Shown here in pieces: positions 46,168 through 55,154 of a stretch of 64,000 nt of DNA. A program made the translations under genes and the position numbers. The notes below the pieces were generated by a model. It was not told the DNA's origin. It saw only the letters and a list, made by a program, of their open reading frames with translations, and did not search any database. The stretch is from Micromonospora rosaria (GTDB taxonomy: Bacteria; Actinomycetota; Actinomycetes; Mycobacteriales; Micromonosporaceae). The first letter of the stretch is position 1. Each line of letters starts with the position of its first letter. The DNA lies in the NCBI RefSeq assembly GCF_001567585.1, contig NZ_LRQV01000018.1:1-64000 (forward strand), given 5' to 3'.

Positions 46168-48449
46168 CCGCGCTCGCCACCGGGGCCGCCCCCGGCCCGA
46201 CCACCGCCGCCCGGCCCCGGCCCGGCCCGGTCCGCTGGGCGCCGGCCCTCGTCGGGTACGCCGTGGTCGCCACCGCCCTGCTGGCCACCGGCACGCCGCC
46301 GGTGGCGCTGGCCCGGTGGACCGGGTACGCGCTGCTGGCCGTTCTCCTGCCCGGCACCCTCGTCTACCGGGCGCTGCGTCGCCGCCCGCACACCCTGGTC
46401 GAGGACCTGGCCATGGGGGCGGCGTTCGGGCTGGTGCTGGAACTGGCCGCCTGGGCGGTGACCGTCGGCCTCGGCGCGCCCGGCTGGCTGCGGCTCTGGC
46501 CGCTGGCCGTGGTGCTGCCCTTCGCGGCGGTACCCGGGCTGCGCCGGCACTGGCGGCCGACCGGGTACGCCCGGGTGCCGGCCGGCTGGGCCTGGTCGGT
46601 GACGGCGGTGCTGGCCGGGTTCACTCTCTATCTGGTCGAGTCGTTCCTGCGGGTCAACCCGGTGCTGCCCACCGAGGAGGGTCAGGCGCAGTACATCGAC
46701 CTGGCGTTCCAGCTCTCCATCGCCGGGGCGGCGACCCACCAGATGCCGCCGCAGGTGCCGCAGGTGGCCGGCGAGCCGCTGCACTACCACTGGTTCGGCT
46801 TCGCCCACCTCGCGGCGAGCAGCCTGGTCAGCGGCGTCGATTTGCCCACGGTCTTCTTCCGGCTGGCCGTACCGGCGCTCTGCGCGCTGGCCGTGGTGCT
46901 GGTCGCGGTGGTCGGCTGGCGGATCACCGGCCGGCCGTACGCCGGGGTGGCCGCCGCCGTGCTGATGTTCGCCGTCGGCGAGTTCGGCTACGAGAACGGC
47001 CTGCGGCAGCTCTTCGGCACCCAGGTCACCTTCATCGTCTGGGGCAGCCCGTCGATGACGTACAGCTGGGTGCTGCTGCTGCCGTTGCTCGCCGCCCTCG
47101 GGGAGGTCGTCGGCCGGGCCCGGGGGGTGACCGTCCCGCCGCTGGGGCGGGGGGCGTGGGCGCTCGCGGCGGGTTTCCTGGCCGCCTCGACCGGGGCGAA
47201 GGCCAGTTCGGTGCCGGTGGTGCTGGCCGCGCTCGGCCTGGTCGCGGTGGTGCTGACGGCGACCCGGCGGCGGCTGCCCCGGGCGGTGCTCGCCGCCGCC
47301 GGGCTGACCCTGGCCGCGCAGCTCTTCGCCACCGCTGTGCTCTTCGCCTTCGTCAGCCACGGGGTCACCGTCGAGCCCCTCGCCGGCCTGCGCGGGTACG
47401 TCGGCGACGGCGTCGACCGCCCGGCGGCGGTGACCGGGCTGCTCTGGCTGGTGGTCCTCGTCGCCTTCCTGCTCAACCTCCAGCTCCGGCTGGCCGGCGC
47501 GGTGGCGGTGCTGCGGTACCGCCGCTGGCGGCCGGAGCCGGTGCAGGTGTTCCTGCTCGGCGGGGCGCTCGCCGGGCCGGCGGTGTACCTGCTGGTCGCC
47601 CACCCGGGCAGCAGCAACCAGTACTTCCTGCGGGCCGGGTTCACCTTCGGGGTGATCCTCTCCGCCTGGGGCTGGGCGGAGGTGGTGGACCGGGCCGGGC
47701 TGGCGCGGCGCGGGCGGCTGCTGCTCGTCGGGGCGGCGGCCGGCTTCGCGGTGCTGCTCACCGCGTACCAGTGGCGGTTCCCGGCGAGCGGGCCGACCCA
47801 GGGGTACGGCGGGGTGCTGCCGCTGCTGGTCTGGGCGGCGGTGCTGACCCTGCTGGCGCTGCTGCTGGCGCTGGGCTGGCCGGCGCTGGTGGGCCGCTGG
47901 CCGGGGCTGGCCGGTCGGGGCGGGGCGGTGCTGCTCACCGGCGTCCTGGTGGCCGGCGCCCCCGGCCTGGTGCTGGACGCCGCCGCGGCCCGCACCTACC
48001 CCAACGGCGGGGCGTACGCGGTGGTGCCGATGCCGGCGTCACGGGTGGAGGCGGCCCGCTGGGTCCGGGCGCACAGCGCGCCCGGGGACGTGCTCGCCAC
48101 CAACGTGCACTGCTGGCGGGTGGTGGACGACCGGTGGTGCGACGCCCGCTCGTTCTGGCTCAGCGGGTACGCCGAACGGTCGGTGCTGGTGGAGGGGTGG
48201 GCGTTCGCGCCCCGGATGGTGGGCCGGCCCGGTGGCCCGTACGCGGCGTTCTGGGACCCCGACCGGCTGCGCGCCAACGACGCCGCGTTCACCGCGCCCA
48301 CCGAGGCGGGCCTGGCCGACCTGCGCGACCGGTACGGGGTGCGCTGGCTGGTGGTGGACCGCTCGGTGGAGCTGGAGTCGCCGGACCTGCCCGAGCTGGC
48401 CGACCTGCGGTACGACACCACCCGGATGGCCGTCTACCGGCTGCGCTGA
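46164..48449 (+). CDS. Large polytopic membrane protein, GT-C-like glycosyltransferase
   Basis: This encodes 761 residues with about 14 hydrophobic helices. The outside loop after about residue 165 contains PTEEGQAQYIDLAFQLSI and GEPLHYHWFGF, an acidic/His-rich motif in the position of the GT-C donor site. The C-terminal outside domain (about 610-761) includes HSAPGDVLATNVHCWRVVDD and RWLVVDRSVELESPDL, with paired Cys (HCW, RWCDAR). GTG 46164 overlaps the GT2 stop, implying coupled expression. The donor is probably the polyprenyl sugar made by the GT2 partner; the acceptor is unknown. Confidence 0.8.
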   Translation: MTALATGAAPGPTTAARPRPGPVRWAPALVGYAVVATALLATGTPPVALARWTGYALLAVLLPGTLVYRALRRRPHTLVEDLAMGAAFGLVLELAAWAVTVGLGAPGWLRLWPLAVVLPFAAVPGLRRHWRPTGYARVPAGWAWSVTAVLAGFTLYLVESFLRVNPVLPTEEGQAQYIDLAFQLSIAGAATHQMPPQVPQVAGEPLHYHWFGFAHLAASSLVSGVDLPTVFFRLAVPALCALAVVLVAVVGWRITGRPYAGVAAAVLMFAVGEFGYENGLRQLFGTQVTFIVWGSPSMTYSWVLLLPLLAALGEVVGRARGVTVPPLGRGAWALAAGFLAASTGAKASSVPVVLAALGLVAVVLTATRRRLPRAVLAAAGLTLAAQLFATAVLFAFVSHGVTVEPLAGLRGYVGDGVDRPAAVTGLLWLVVLVAFLLNLQLRLAGAVAVLRYRRWRPEPVQVFLLGGALAGPAVYLLVAHPGSSNQYFLRAGFTFGVILSAWGWAEVVDRAGLARRGRLLLVGAAAGFAVLLTAYQWRFPASGPTQGYGGVLPLLVWAAVLTLLALLLALGWPALVGRWPGLAGRGGAVLLTGVLVAGAPGLVLDAAAARTYPNGGAYAVVPMPASRVEAARWVRAHSAPGDVLATNVHCWRVVDDRWCDARSFWLSGYAERSVLVEGWAFAPRMVGRPGGPYAAFWDPDRLRANDAAFTAPTEAGLADLRDRYGVRWLVVDRSVELESPDLPELADLRYDTTRMAVYRLR

Positions 48450-48455
48450 ACCGCA

Positions 48456-48482
48456 GCCGCCCCCGCCGGCGGCGGGGGCGGC
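48456..48482. terminator. 12-bp-stem GC hairpin between convergent genes
   Basis: GCCGCCCCCGCC (48456-48467) pairs with GGCGGGGGCGGC (48471-48482), loop GGC. It lies 7 bp past the polytopic-protein stop and serves the convergent PIG-L gene as well. Confidence 0.75.
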
Positions 48483-48549
48483 GTGGACCGGCCGGGCGGG
48501 ACGGCGGCGGCTGGTCCCGTCCGCCACCACCGTCCCGCCCGGTGCCGGG

Positions 48550-51264
48550 TCAGCGGCGCACGATCACCTGCTGAGCCAGGGCGCCACTGCCGTTGCCGGC
48601 CTCGAAGGCGGCCAGCACCCGGGCCGGGTTGCCCCCGTCCACCGGGATCAGCACGTTGACCGGGCGGTCGGTGCGCAGGTCGACGCTGCGGCTGCCGCGC
48701 GAGGTGTCACCGTCCCAGGCGTACAGGTACGCGGTGCCGCGCCGGTCGGCGCTCACCGTCACCTCGATCCCGCCGCTGACCGTCCGGACCCCGGTCACGG
48801 TGAGGGCACCGGCGGGCAGCTTCCGGACCGCGGCCGGAGCCACCCCGTCCAGCGCCGACTGGGCGAGGGTCTGCGGGCTGTGCACGCTGCGCGCGGCGGT
48901 GTCCGGGAAGACCGGGGCGCTCGGCTCCCGCTGCGGCGGGGTGTACCCGGGCAGCGTGGCCAGGCCGTACCGGTACGGGTCGGCCCGGACGCCGGTGAAG
49001 GTCGACCAGCCGAGCCGGGACTGCGACGACAGGTCCTGCGTGTCGGAGTCGTAGACCAGCACGTTGAAGCCCATCCGCTGCGGGTCCACCGCGTCGGGCA
49101 GCACGTCGAACGGGATGCTCGCCTCGATGGTGTACCCGGTGTACGGCTCGCTGACCTTGCTGACCACCTGCATGCCGGGTGCGGTCTGCTCGCCCGGACC
49201 CTGCCGGTTGTCGGCGTCGCGCTGCCAGCACGGCGGGTTGCCGTTGGCCGGGTCGTCGGTGATCGGGAAGATGCCCGCCTTGAACACCGTCGAGGTGTCC
49301 GAGGAGTTCCCCTTCGGGTCGACGATGATCTCGATGCTGTCGGTCCGGCGCTGCCGCTTGCAGTCCTGCGGGACCACCTTGCGGCCGAGCACGTCGTCGG
49401 TGACCTCGACGAAGACCTTCAGCGCGTCCTGGGTCCAGGCGATGCGGCCCTTGGCCGAGGCGTCGGCGGGGGTGACCGCCTGCCCCTCCCAGATCCGGGA
49501 GAAGTCCAGCTCCTCGCCCGGGTACTCGCCCTCGCTCGCCACCCCGTCCACCGCGTGGTTGTGGCCGGCGTGCGGAATCTCGGTGGTCGGCACGATCTCC
49601 AGCGCGCCGGTCTCGACGGTGCTGCCGGTGCTGCTGGTGGTGGTGATGGTCAGGTCGTAGTCACCGTTGACGCCACCCTCGTTCGCGGTCGGCAGGGTGT
49701 CGTCGCTGTTGGTCACGGTGAAGGTGACCGCGCCGGTGGCGCCGGCCGCCAGGTCGGTGTAGCTCTTCGTGGCGGCGTCGGCGGTGAAGCCCTCCGGCAG
49801 GCCCAGGGTGACCGTGCCGCTCTGCGGGGTCGTGCCGTGGTTGCGCAGGTCGACGGTGACCTCCCGGCTGCCGCCGGAGCCGACGGTGAGCACCGGCTTG
49901 ATCAGGGTGTCGAGCTGGCCGTACCCGCCCTCGGCGGCCCAGGTGCGGAACAGCCCCACCTCGGGCAGCGCCTCCAGGGTGCCCCGCACGTCGGCGACCA
50001 CCCGGACCGCCTCGTCGGTGGTGCCGGTGCCCTGGCCCTTGGTGGTCAGGGTGGCGGTGAGCAGCTTCTGCACGCCGGTGTCGGCGCCCTCGGGCACGGT
50101 GACGCTGAAGACGGCCTTGCGGACCTTGCCGGCCGGGACGGACGCGCCGACGCCCGTGACGGTACGGACGGTCCAGCCGTCCGGGGCGCGCAGCGCGACC
50201 CGGGGCACCTCGATCGTCTGGTCGGCGGCCGACCGGACGTGGGCGGTCACCTCGATGGTCTGGCCGGGGGCGACGTCGAACCGGTCGGTGGTCAGGTACA
50301 GCTCGGTGCCCCGGCGCAGCCCGCCCTTGACCGACGGCAGGACCGAGCCGCGCAGGATCGCCTCCGGCGAGGTGTCCGTCGGGTCGTACGGGACCCGGCT
50401 GTCGACCAGGGTGTAGAAGTCGCAGCGCATGTTCGCCGGGTTGGTCGGGGCGGCGGCGGTGTTCGCCCAGCCCTGGGTGACGTAGTCCCGGCGGGCGTCG
50501 ACCTCGATCTCCGCCCAGGTCTTGCCGGACGCGCTCGGGGTGCCCTCCCAGATGCCGAAGACCTGGTCGGTGGGGACCGTCGGGCGGAAGCTCGTGGCGC
50601 AGCCCGGGCCGGTCGAGGAGGTGCCGGTGCCCCCGGTACGCAGGAACTTCGCCGGCCGGAACAGGCTCAGCCCCTCCTGGTGCAACTGCTCCGGGAAGGC
50701 CTTCGGGTCGGCGGCGGCGTGGAACGCCTCGGCGGCGAACCGGGCGGCCTGCTGGTGGTTGCCGTGGTTGCCCGGGGTGGGGGACGGGTTCATCGTCATG
50801 ATGATCTCGGGCCGGGTGGTCCGGATGATCCGCACGATCTGGGCCAGGGTCTCGTCGTGACCCCAGATCTGCTCGGACAGCGGCGCCGAGGCGGTGTACC
50901 AGAAGTCGACCCGGTCCAGGTTGTAGAGGTGCTCGACGCCGGCCCGGCCGATCGCGGTGCGCTCCTCGCGCTCGCGGATGATGCCCAGCGGCGGGCCCTC
51001 CTCCAGGCCGATGGCGTTGCCGCCGCCCTCGCCCCGGGTGATGGTGACGACGCCGGCCTTGACGCCGTGCTTCTCCTTCCACTGGCCGAGGGTGGCGAGG
51101 CTGGAGGCCTCGTCGTCGGGGTGGGCGCTGACGAAGAGCACGTCGAGGTCGACGGCGTCGCGGGGACGCTCGGCCTGGGCGGCCGGCGCGGCCAGGGCGG
51201 TGCCGGGGGTCGCGGCCAGGGTCAGGGCCAGGGCCACGGGTAGGAGGAATCTCGGTGTTCGCAT
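48550..51264 (-). CDS. Secreted PIG-L-family deacetylase with sugar-binding modules
   Basis: This encodes 904 residues; ATG 51264 follows GGAAGGA. A signal peptide (to about 26) is followed by the PIG-L/LmbE catalytic domain: SAHPDDE (46-52) binds zinc, and GNHGNHQQA gives the later His. The middle has NEW3/NPCBM-associated Ig-like segments (VTLGLPEGFTADAAT). Then comes a CBM9-like region (SEGEYPGEELDFSRIWEGQ, SIEIIVDPKG, and a Cys pair) and a final beta domain. By family it removes N-acetyl groups from an amino sugar; outside the cell, chitin-derived or cell-wall GlcNAc are plausible. A strong promoter lies about 180 nt upstream. Confidence 0.92.
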   Translation of the reverse strand: MRTPRFLLPVALALTLAATPGTALAAPAAQAERPRDAVDLDVLFVSAHPDDEASSLATLGQWKEKHGVKAGVVTITRGEGGGNAIGLEEGPPLGIIREREERTAIGRAGVEHLYNLDRVDFWYTASAPLSEQIWGHDETLAQIVRIIRTTRPEIIMTMNPSPTPGNHGNHQQAARFAAEAFHAAADPKAFPEQLHQEGLSLFRPAKFLRTGGTGTSSTGPGCATSFRPTVPTDQVFGIWEGTPSASGKTWAEIEVDARRDYVTQGWANTAAAPTNPANMRCDFYTLVDSRVPYDPTDTSPEAILRGSVLPSVKGGLRRGTELYLTTDRFDVAPGQTIEVTAHVRSAADQTIEVPRVALRAPDGWTVRTVTGVGASVPAGKVRKAVFSVTVPEGADTGVQKLLTATLTTKGQGTGTTDEAVRVVADVRGTLEALPEVGLFRTWAAEGGYGQLDTLIKPVLTVGSGGSREVTVDLRNHGTTPQSGTVTLGLPEGFTADAATKSYTDLAAGATGAVTFTVTNSDDTLPTANEGGVNGDYDLTITTTSSTGSTVETGALEIVPTTEIPHAGHNHAVDGVASEGEYPGEELDFSRIWEGQAVTPADASAKGRIAWTQDALKVFVEVTDDVLGRKVVPQDCKRQRRTDSIEIIVDPKGNSSDTSTVFKAGIFPITDDPANGNPPCWQRDADNRQGPGEQTAPGMQVVSKVSEPYTGYTIEASIPFDVLPDAVDPQRMGFNVLVYDSDTQDLSSQSRLGWSTFTGVRADPYRYGLATLPGYTPPQREPSAPVFPDTAARSVHSPQTLAQSALDGVAPAAVRKLPAGALTVTGVRTVSGGIEVTVSADRRGTAYLYAWDGDTSRGSRSVDLRTDRPVNVLIPVDGGNPARVLAAFEAGNGSGALAQQVIVRR

Positions 51265-51447
51265 GCAGATCCTTCCGGGTGCGAGGTCCGATCAGCGTCC
51301 ACGGTGGACGGTCGCGGCAGGGCGCGAGCCGCCGTGGTGGGGTGGTCGGATCGCTGACGGGACCGGCCGGGCGCACCGCGTGGGAGCGCCCGGCCGGGTA
51401 CGCAGCGGTACGGGAGTCCGTACACACTGGAAGGCCTTCGCCCGGTG

Positions 51448-51477
51448 ACGCTAGGGATGATCAAGGCCGCTCGTCAA
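51448..51477 (-). promoter_or_regulatory. Promoter TTGACG-N18-TAGCGT for the PIG-L gene
   Basis: On the minus strand TTGACG is at 51477-51472 and TAGCGT at 51453-51448, with an 18-bp spacer, a good match to a vegetative sigma factor. The implied 5' leader is about 175 nt, long for this window. Confidence 0.65.
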
Positions 51478-51491
51478 TGCTCTTTTCCGTT

Positions 51492-51512
51492 TTTCTTCAT
51501 TCGCAGAAGAAA
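51492..51512. promoter_or_regulatory. AT-rich dyad TTTCTTC-N7-GAAGAAA
   Basis: A perfect 7-bp inverted repeat in an AT island just upstream of the PIG-L -35 and about 150 bp before the divergent ROK gene. It is unusual in this GC-rich DNA and is a plausible operator for either gene. Confidence 0.45.
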
Positions 51513-51630
51513 TAAATCCCGGCCGGATCGGTGGGTTGACCCTCCCGCCCTCCGGGGCTGGGGCTCGGCCTCCCTCGATGTTTCCGCTGCTCAGTGCCGT
51601 GCTGGCGAAGATCCGAGACCCATTCGTTAC

Positions 51631-51659
51631 TTGACTCGATAGTTCGTTCGCCGTAGGAA
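51631..51659 (+). promoter_or_regulatory. Promoter TTGACT-N17-TAGGAA for the ROK-ABC cluster
   Basis: TTGACT (51631-51636) and TAGGAA (51654-51659) have a 17-bp spacer and end 6 nt before GTG 51666. TTCGTT and GTTCG half-sites overlap it. The same GGAAGGA could instead act as ribosome site of a longer transcript. Confidence 0.5.
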
Positions 51660-51665
51660 GGAAGT

Positions 51666-52829
51666 GTGACTGACGTGGTGATGCCACCAACGAGCCCGGT
51701 GAGCCGGGAGCGGTCGAAGGAGATCAAGCGCCTCTCGGTGATCTCCACCGCCCGCCAGGTGCGGGTGCTCTCCCGCGCCGAGCTGACCGAGCTCACCGGG
51801 CTGAGCCCCGCCACGCTCACCCCCCTCGTGCGGGAGCTGATCGCCGAGGGGTACCTGATCGAACGCGGCCCCGGCACCTCCCGCGCCGGCCGGCCCCGCG
51901 CCATGCTGGAGTTCAACCCCCGCGCCGAACTGGTCGCCGCCGTCTCGCTGGAGCCGGCCCGGATCAGTTGCGAGATCGCCGACAGCGACGGGACGGTCGT
52001 CGCGCACCGGACCATCCGTCTCGCCGGGGACATCGTCGACACCATCTGCCGCTCCGTACCCGAACTGGCCGGCGACGGCCTGCCGGCGCTGCGCGGGGTC
52101 GCCATCGCGGCGCCCGGCGTCTCCTCCGGCGGCGCGGTCCGCCTGGCCCCCTCGGTGGGGCTGGTGGAGGGGCGGCCGATAGGGGAGTCGGTCCAGCGGC
52201 ACCTCGGGGTGCCGGTGGTGGTGGACAACGACGTGAACCTGATGGCCGCCGGCGAGCACGCCGCCGGGGCCGGCAGCGACGTCGCCGACCTGCTCCTGCT
52301 GCACGTCGCCGACGGCATCGGCGCCGGGCTGGTCCTCGACGGCCAGGTGCGCCGGGGCTCCGGCGGGGCCGCCGGGGAGGTCGGTTTCCTGCCGTTGGAC
52401 CCGGCCGACCGGGGGCACGACGGGATCGGCCCGTTCGAGGCCCGCTGGTCGGAGAACGCCGTCGCCGAGCGGGTCGTCGCGCTGGCCCCCGGGCGGCGGC
52501 CGGACGCGCCGGTGGCCGCCCTGGTCGAGCTGGCCCGCACCGACGGGCGGGCGGCGGCGTACCTCGACGAGGTGCTGGCCGCCTGGTCCCGGCTGATCGT
52601 CTCCTGCGTCTGCGTGATCGACCCCGGCCGGGTCCTGCTCAGCGGGGCCGCCGCCGACCTCGACGACGCCGCCGTCGACCGCCTCCAGACCCTGGTCACC
52701 GCGACCGCGCCGGCCGCCACCGAGGTCCGCCGGGCGGTGCTCGGCGACCGGGCGGTGCTGCACGGCGCGGTCAGCTACGCCCTGGCCGCGGCGGCGGCCG
52801 GCCTGCCCGCCCTGCTGCCCAGCCCCTGA
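51666..52829 (+). CDS. ROK-family transcriptional regulator
   Basis: This encodes 387 residues from GTG 51666. An N-terminal winged HTH (about 18-75: RQVRVLSRAELTELTGLSPATLTPLVREL) precedes the actin-like ROK domain with GVAIAAPGVSSGGAV, VDNDVNLMAAGEH and DGIGAGLVLDG. The zinc motif (CxCGxxGC) that follows the GH-x-P block in most ROK proteins is missing; here the sequence is GEVGFLPLDPADRGHDG. It is first in a plus-strand run with an ABC importer and hydrolases, so it probably senses their sugar-like substrate. As in NagC/XylR-type proteins it likely represses the cluster. Confidence 0.93.
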   Translation: MTDVVMPPTSPVSRERSKEIKRLSVISTARQVRVLSRAELTELTGLSPATLTPLVRELIAEGYLIERGPGTSRAGRPRAMLEFNPRAELVAAVSLEPARISCEIADSDGTVVAHRTIRLAGDIVDTICRSVPELAGDGLPALRGVAIAAPGVSSGGAVRLAPSVGLVEGRPIGESVQRHLGVPVVVDNDVNLMAAGEHAAGAGSDVADLLLLHVADGIGAGLVLDGQVRRGSGGAAGEVGFLPLDPADRGHDGIGPFEARWSENAVAERVVALAPGRRPDAPVAALVELARTDGRAAAYLDEVLAAWSRLIVSCVCVIDPGRVLLSGAAADLDDAAVDRLQTLVTATAPAATEVRRAVLGDRAVLHGAVSYALAAAAAGLPALLPSP

Positions 52830-52877
52830 GTCTTTCCCAGCCCCTGAACGACCCCTTTCCCCTCGGAGGTACCACCC

Positions 52878-53933
52878 ATGAGACGTCGGATTCTCCTCGC
52901 CGGAGCCCTCGCCACCGTGCTCGCCGCCGGCACCGCCTGCGGCACGGGCGACTCGGACGACGCGGCCAGCGGCAACGGCGGCGGCGCCGAGCAGATCACC
53001 ATCTACACCGCGCGCGACAAGAAGGTCGCCGACTTCGTCGTGGAGAAGTTCACCGCGAAGTACCCCGAGTACCAGGGCAAGGTCGAGATCCTCAACATCG
53101 GCGCCCAGGAGATCCTGGAGCGGGTCCGGGCCGAGAAGGCCAACCCGCAGGCCGACGTCTGGTGGGGCGGCACCCAGCAGGGCCTGGCCTCCGGCGCGGC
53201 CGAGGACCTGCTGGAGCCGTGGCAGCCGTCCTTCGCCGAGAAGATGGACGCGCAGTACAAGGACCCCGAGGGTCGCTGGTTCGGGGAGATCCTGCTCCCC
53301 GAGGTGATCATGTACAACAACAAGGCGCTCACCCCGGAGCAGGCGCCGAAGGACTGGGACGACCTGCTCGACCCGCAGTGGAAAGACAAGATCATCATCC
53401 GGGACGTGGCCGCGTCCGGCACCATGCGGTCGATCTACGCCTCGATGATCCAGCGCCTGTCGCCCGACGGCAGCAACCCGCAGCCCGGGTACGACTGGCT
53501 GAAGCGGCTCGACGCCAACACCGGCTCGTACGCGGCCAACCCGGCCGACCTGTACCTGAAGCTCTCCCGGGAGCAGGGCGTGCTCAGCGCCTGGAACCTC
53601 CAGGACGTGCTGCTGCAGGCCAACCAGTCGAACATGCCGTTCGGCTTCGTGATGCCGGCCTCCGGCGCCCCGGTGCTGGTCGACGGCCTCGCCGCGGTCA
53701 AGGGCGGCAACAGCGAGGGCGCGCAGAAGTTCATCGAGTTCCTCTTCGACGACACGCTCCGCGCCGACCTGGCCAAGGACTACTACCAGATCCCGGCCGT
53801 GGAGATCGCCGACCAGCCCGAGTGGCTGGCCCAGCTCGACCTCAAGCCGATGAACGTCGACTGGGACGTCATCGCCAAGAACGAGACCGAGTGGATCAAC
53901 CACTGGAACAGCCAGATCAAGAACAAGGGCTGA
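52878..53933 (+). CDS. ABC-transporter substrate-binding lipoprotein (iron/AEP-type)
   Basis: This encodes 351 residues; ATG 52878 follows GGAGG. The lipobox is AAGTAC at Cys21. ITIYTARDKKVADFVVEKF, NPQADVWWGG and ILLPEVIMYNNKA are typical of the Fe3+/2-aminoethylphosphonate/thiamine class of binding proteins, not of the sugar class. It would capture the substrate outside the membrane for the ATPase and fused permease downstream. Despite the iron-type fold, the neighbouring enzymes are amide- and C-N-bond-cleaving, so an organic or chelated substrate is likelier than free iron. Confidence 0.92.
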   Translation: MRRRILLAGALATVLAAGTACGTGDSDDAASGNGGGAEQITIYTARDKKVADFVVEKFTAKYPEYQGKVEILNIGAQEILERVRAEKANPQADVWWGGTQQGLASGAAEDLLEPWQPSFAEKMDAQYKDPEGRWFGEILLPEVIMYNNKALTPEQAPKDWDDLLDPQWKDKIIIRDVAASGTMRSIYASMIQRLSPDGSNPQPGYDWLKRLDANTGSYAANPADLYLKLSREQGVLSAWNLQDVLLQANQSNMPFGFVMPASGAPVLVDGLAAVKGGNSEGAQKFIEFLFDDTLRADLAKDYYQIPAVEIADQPEWLAQLDLKPMNVDWDVIAKNETEWINHWNSQIKNKG

Positions 53934-54000
53934 CCGGAGCGACGCCGGGTGCGGGGCCGACCGCCGCGCACCCGGCGTCATCCGACGGCCTGACCACGTG

Positions 54001-54050
54001 AGAAGGGGCACCTTCTCGACCGGAGGCGTTAAGAAGGTGCCCTTCCTTCC
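54001..54050. repeat. GGAAGGGCCCC palindromic element, copy 7 (diverged)
   Basis: AGAAGGGGCACCTTCT and AGAAGGTGCCCTTCCTTCC flank CGACCGGAGGCGTTA. The core is GGGGCACC instead of GGGGCCCC, with compensating changes on both arms. It sits between the binding-protein and ATPase genes of one operon, where it could cut read-through and raise binding-protein mRNA relative to the rest. Confidence 0.8.
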
Positions 54051-54080
54051 AGTCGCCGGCAGCACACGAAGGAGGACATC

Positions 54081-55154
54081 ATGATCGATGTCACGCTGGA
54101 GTCGGTGAGCAAGCGGTTCGCCCGCGCCGGCGACACCGCGGCCGTCGACGACGTCGACATCACCATCGCCGCTGGTGAGTTCTTCACCCTGCTCGGCCCG
54201 AGCGGCTGCGGCAAGACCACCACCCTGCGCATGGTCGCCGGGTTCTACTTCCCCACGTCGGGGCGGATCAGGTTCGGCGCGGAGGACGTCACCCGGCGCC
54301 CGCCGAACAAGCGCGACACCGGCATGGTGTTTCAGAACTACGCCCTCTTCCCGCACATGAGCGTCGCGCAGAACGTCGCGTACGGCCTGAAGATCCGCAA
54401 GGTGGGCCGGGCCGACGCGCGGCGGCGGGTCGAGGAGGCGCTCGGCCAGGTGCACCTCGCCGGGTACGGCGGGCGGCGCATCGACCAGCTCTCCGGCGGC
54501 CAGCAGCAGCGGGTGGCGCTGGCCCGCGCCCTGGTCATCCGGCCCCGTACCCTGCTGCTCGACGAGCCGCTGTCGAACCTCGACGCCAAGCTGCGCGAGG
54601 AGACCCGCACGGAGATCCGGCGGATCCAGAAGGAGAGCGGCACGACCGCCATCTACGTCACCCACGACCAGGCCGAGGCGATGGCGATGTCCGACCGGAT
54701 CGCGGTGATGGAGTCCGGCCGGGTGCAGCAGATCGGCGCCCCCCGGGAGATCTACCACCGGCCGGCGACCGCCTTCGTGGCCCGCTTCATCGGCCGCAGC
54801 AACGTGCTCTCCCTGCCGGTGACCGGCGGCACCGACGACAGCGTGACCGTCGGGCTGCCCGACGGCGGCGAGACCGTGGTCGCCGCCCCGGTCGGGCACG
54901 GCCTGCGCGCCGGGGAGACCGCGCTGGTGTCGGTCCGCCCCGAGCACATCGGCCTCACCTCGACCACCGAGCCGGGGGCGCTGCCCGGCCGGGTGACCGA
55001 GCTGGAGTTCACCGGCATGGCCACCAACCTGATCGTGGACGTGGCCGGCGAGTCGGTGCAGGTGGCCGCGATCGACGTACCGGCCGGGCTGGCCGTCGGC
55101 GACCAGGTCGGGCTGCGGCTGACCCGGGAGCGGATGTGGGTGGTGCGACCGTGA
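54081..55154 (+). CDS. ABC-transporter ATP-binding protein
   Basis: This encodes 357 residues with GAAGGAGG before ATG 54081. Walker A GPSGCGKTT (about 38-46), the Q-loop VFQNYALFPHM, the signature LSGGQQQRVALARAL, Walker B LLLDEPLSN and the switch His THDQAEA are all intact. The C-terminal 110 residues (RSNVLSLPV, VSVRPEHIGL, EFTGMATNL) are the TOBE regulatory domain of the PotA/FbpC/CysA class. It energises import with the fused permease, whose GTG overlaps this stop. Confidence 0.96.
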   Translation: MIDVTLESVSKRFARAGDTAAVDDVDITIAAGEFFTLLGPSGCGKTTTLRMVAGFYFPTSGRIRFGAEDVTRRPPNKRDTGMVFQNYALFPHMSVAQNVAYGLKIRKVGRADARRRVEEALGQVHLAGYGGRRIDQLSGGQQQRVALARALVIRPRTLLLDEPLSNLDAKLREETRTEIRRIQKESGTTAIYVTHDQAEAMAMSDRIAVMESGRVQQIGAPREIYHRPATAFVARFIGRSNVLSLPVTGGTDDSVTVGLPDGGETVVAAPVGHGLRAGETALVSVRPEHIGLTSTTEPGALPGRVTELEFTGMATNLIVDVAGESVQVAAIDVPAGLAVGDQVGLRLTRERMWVVRP

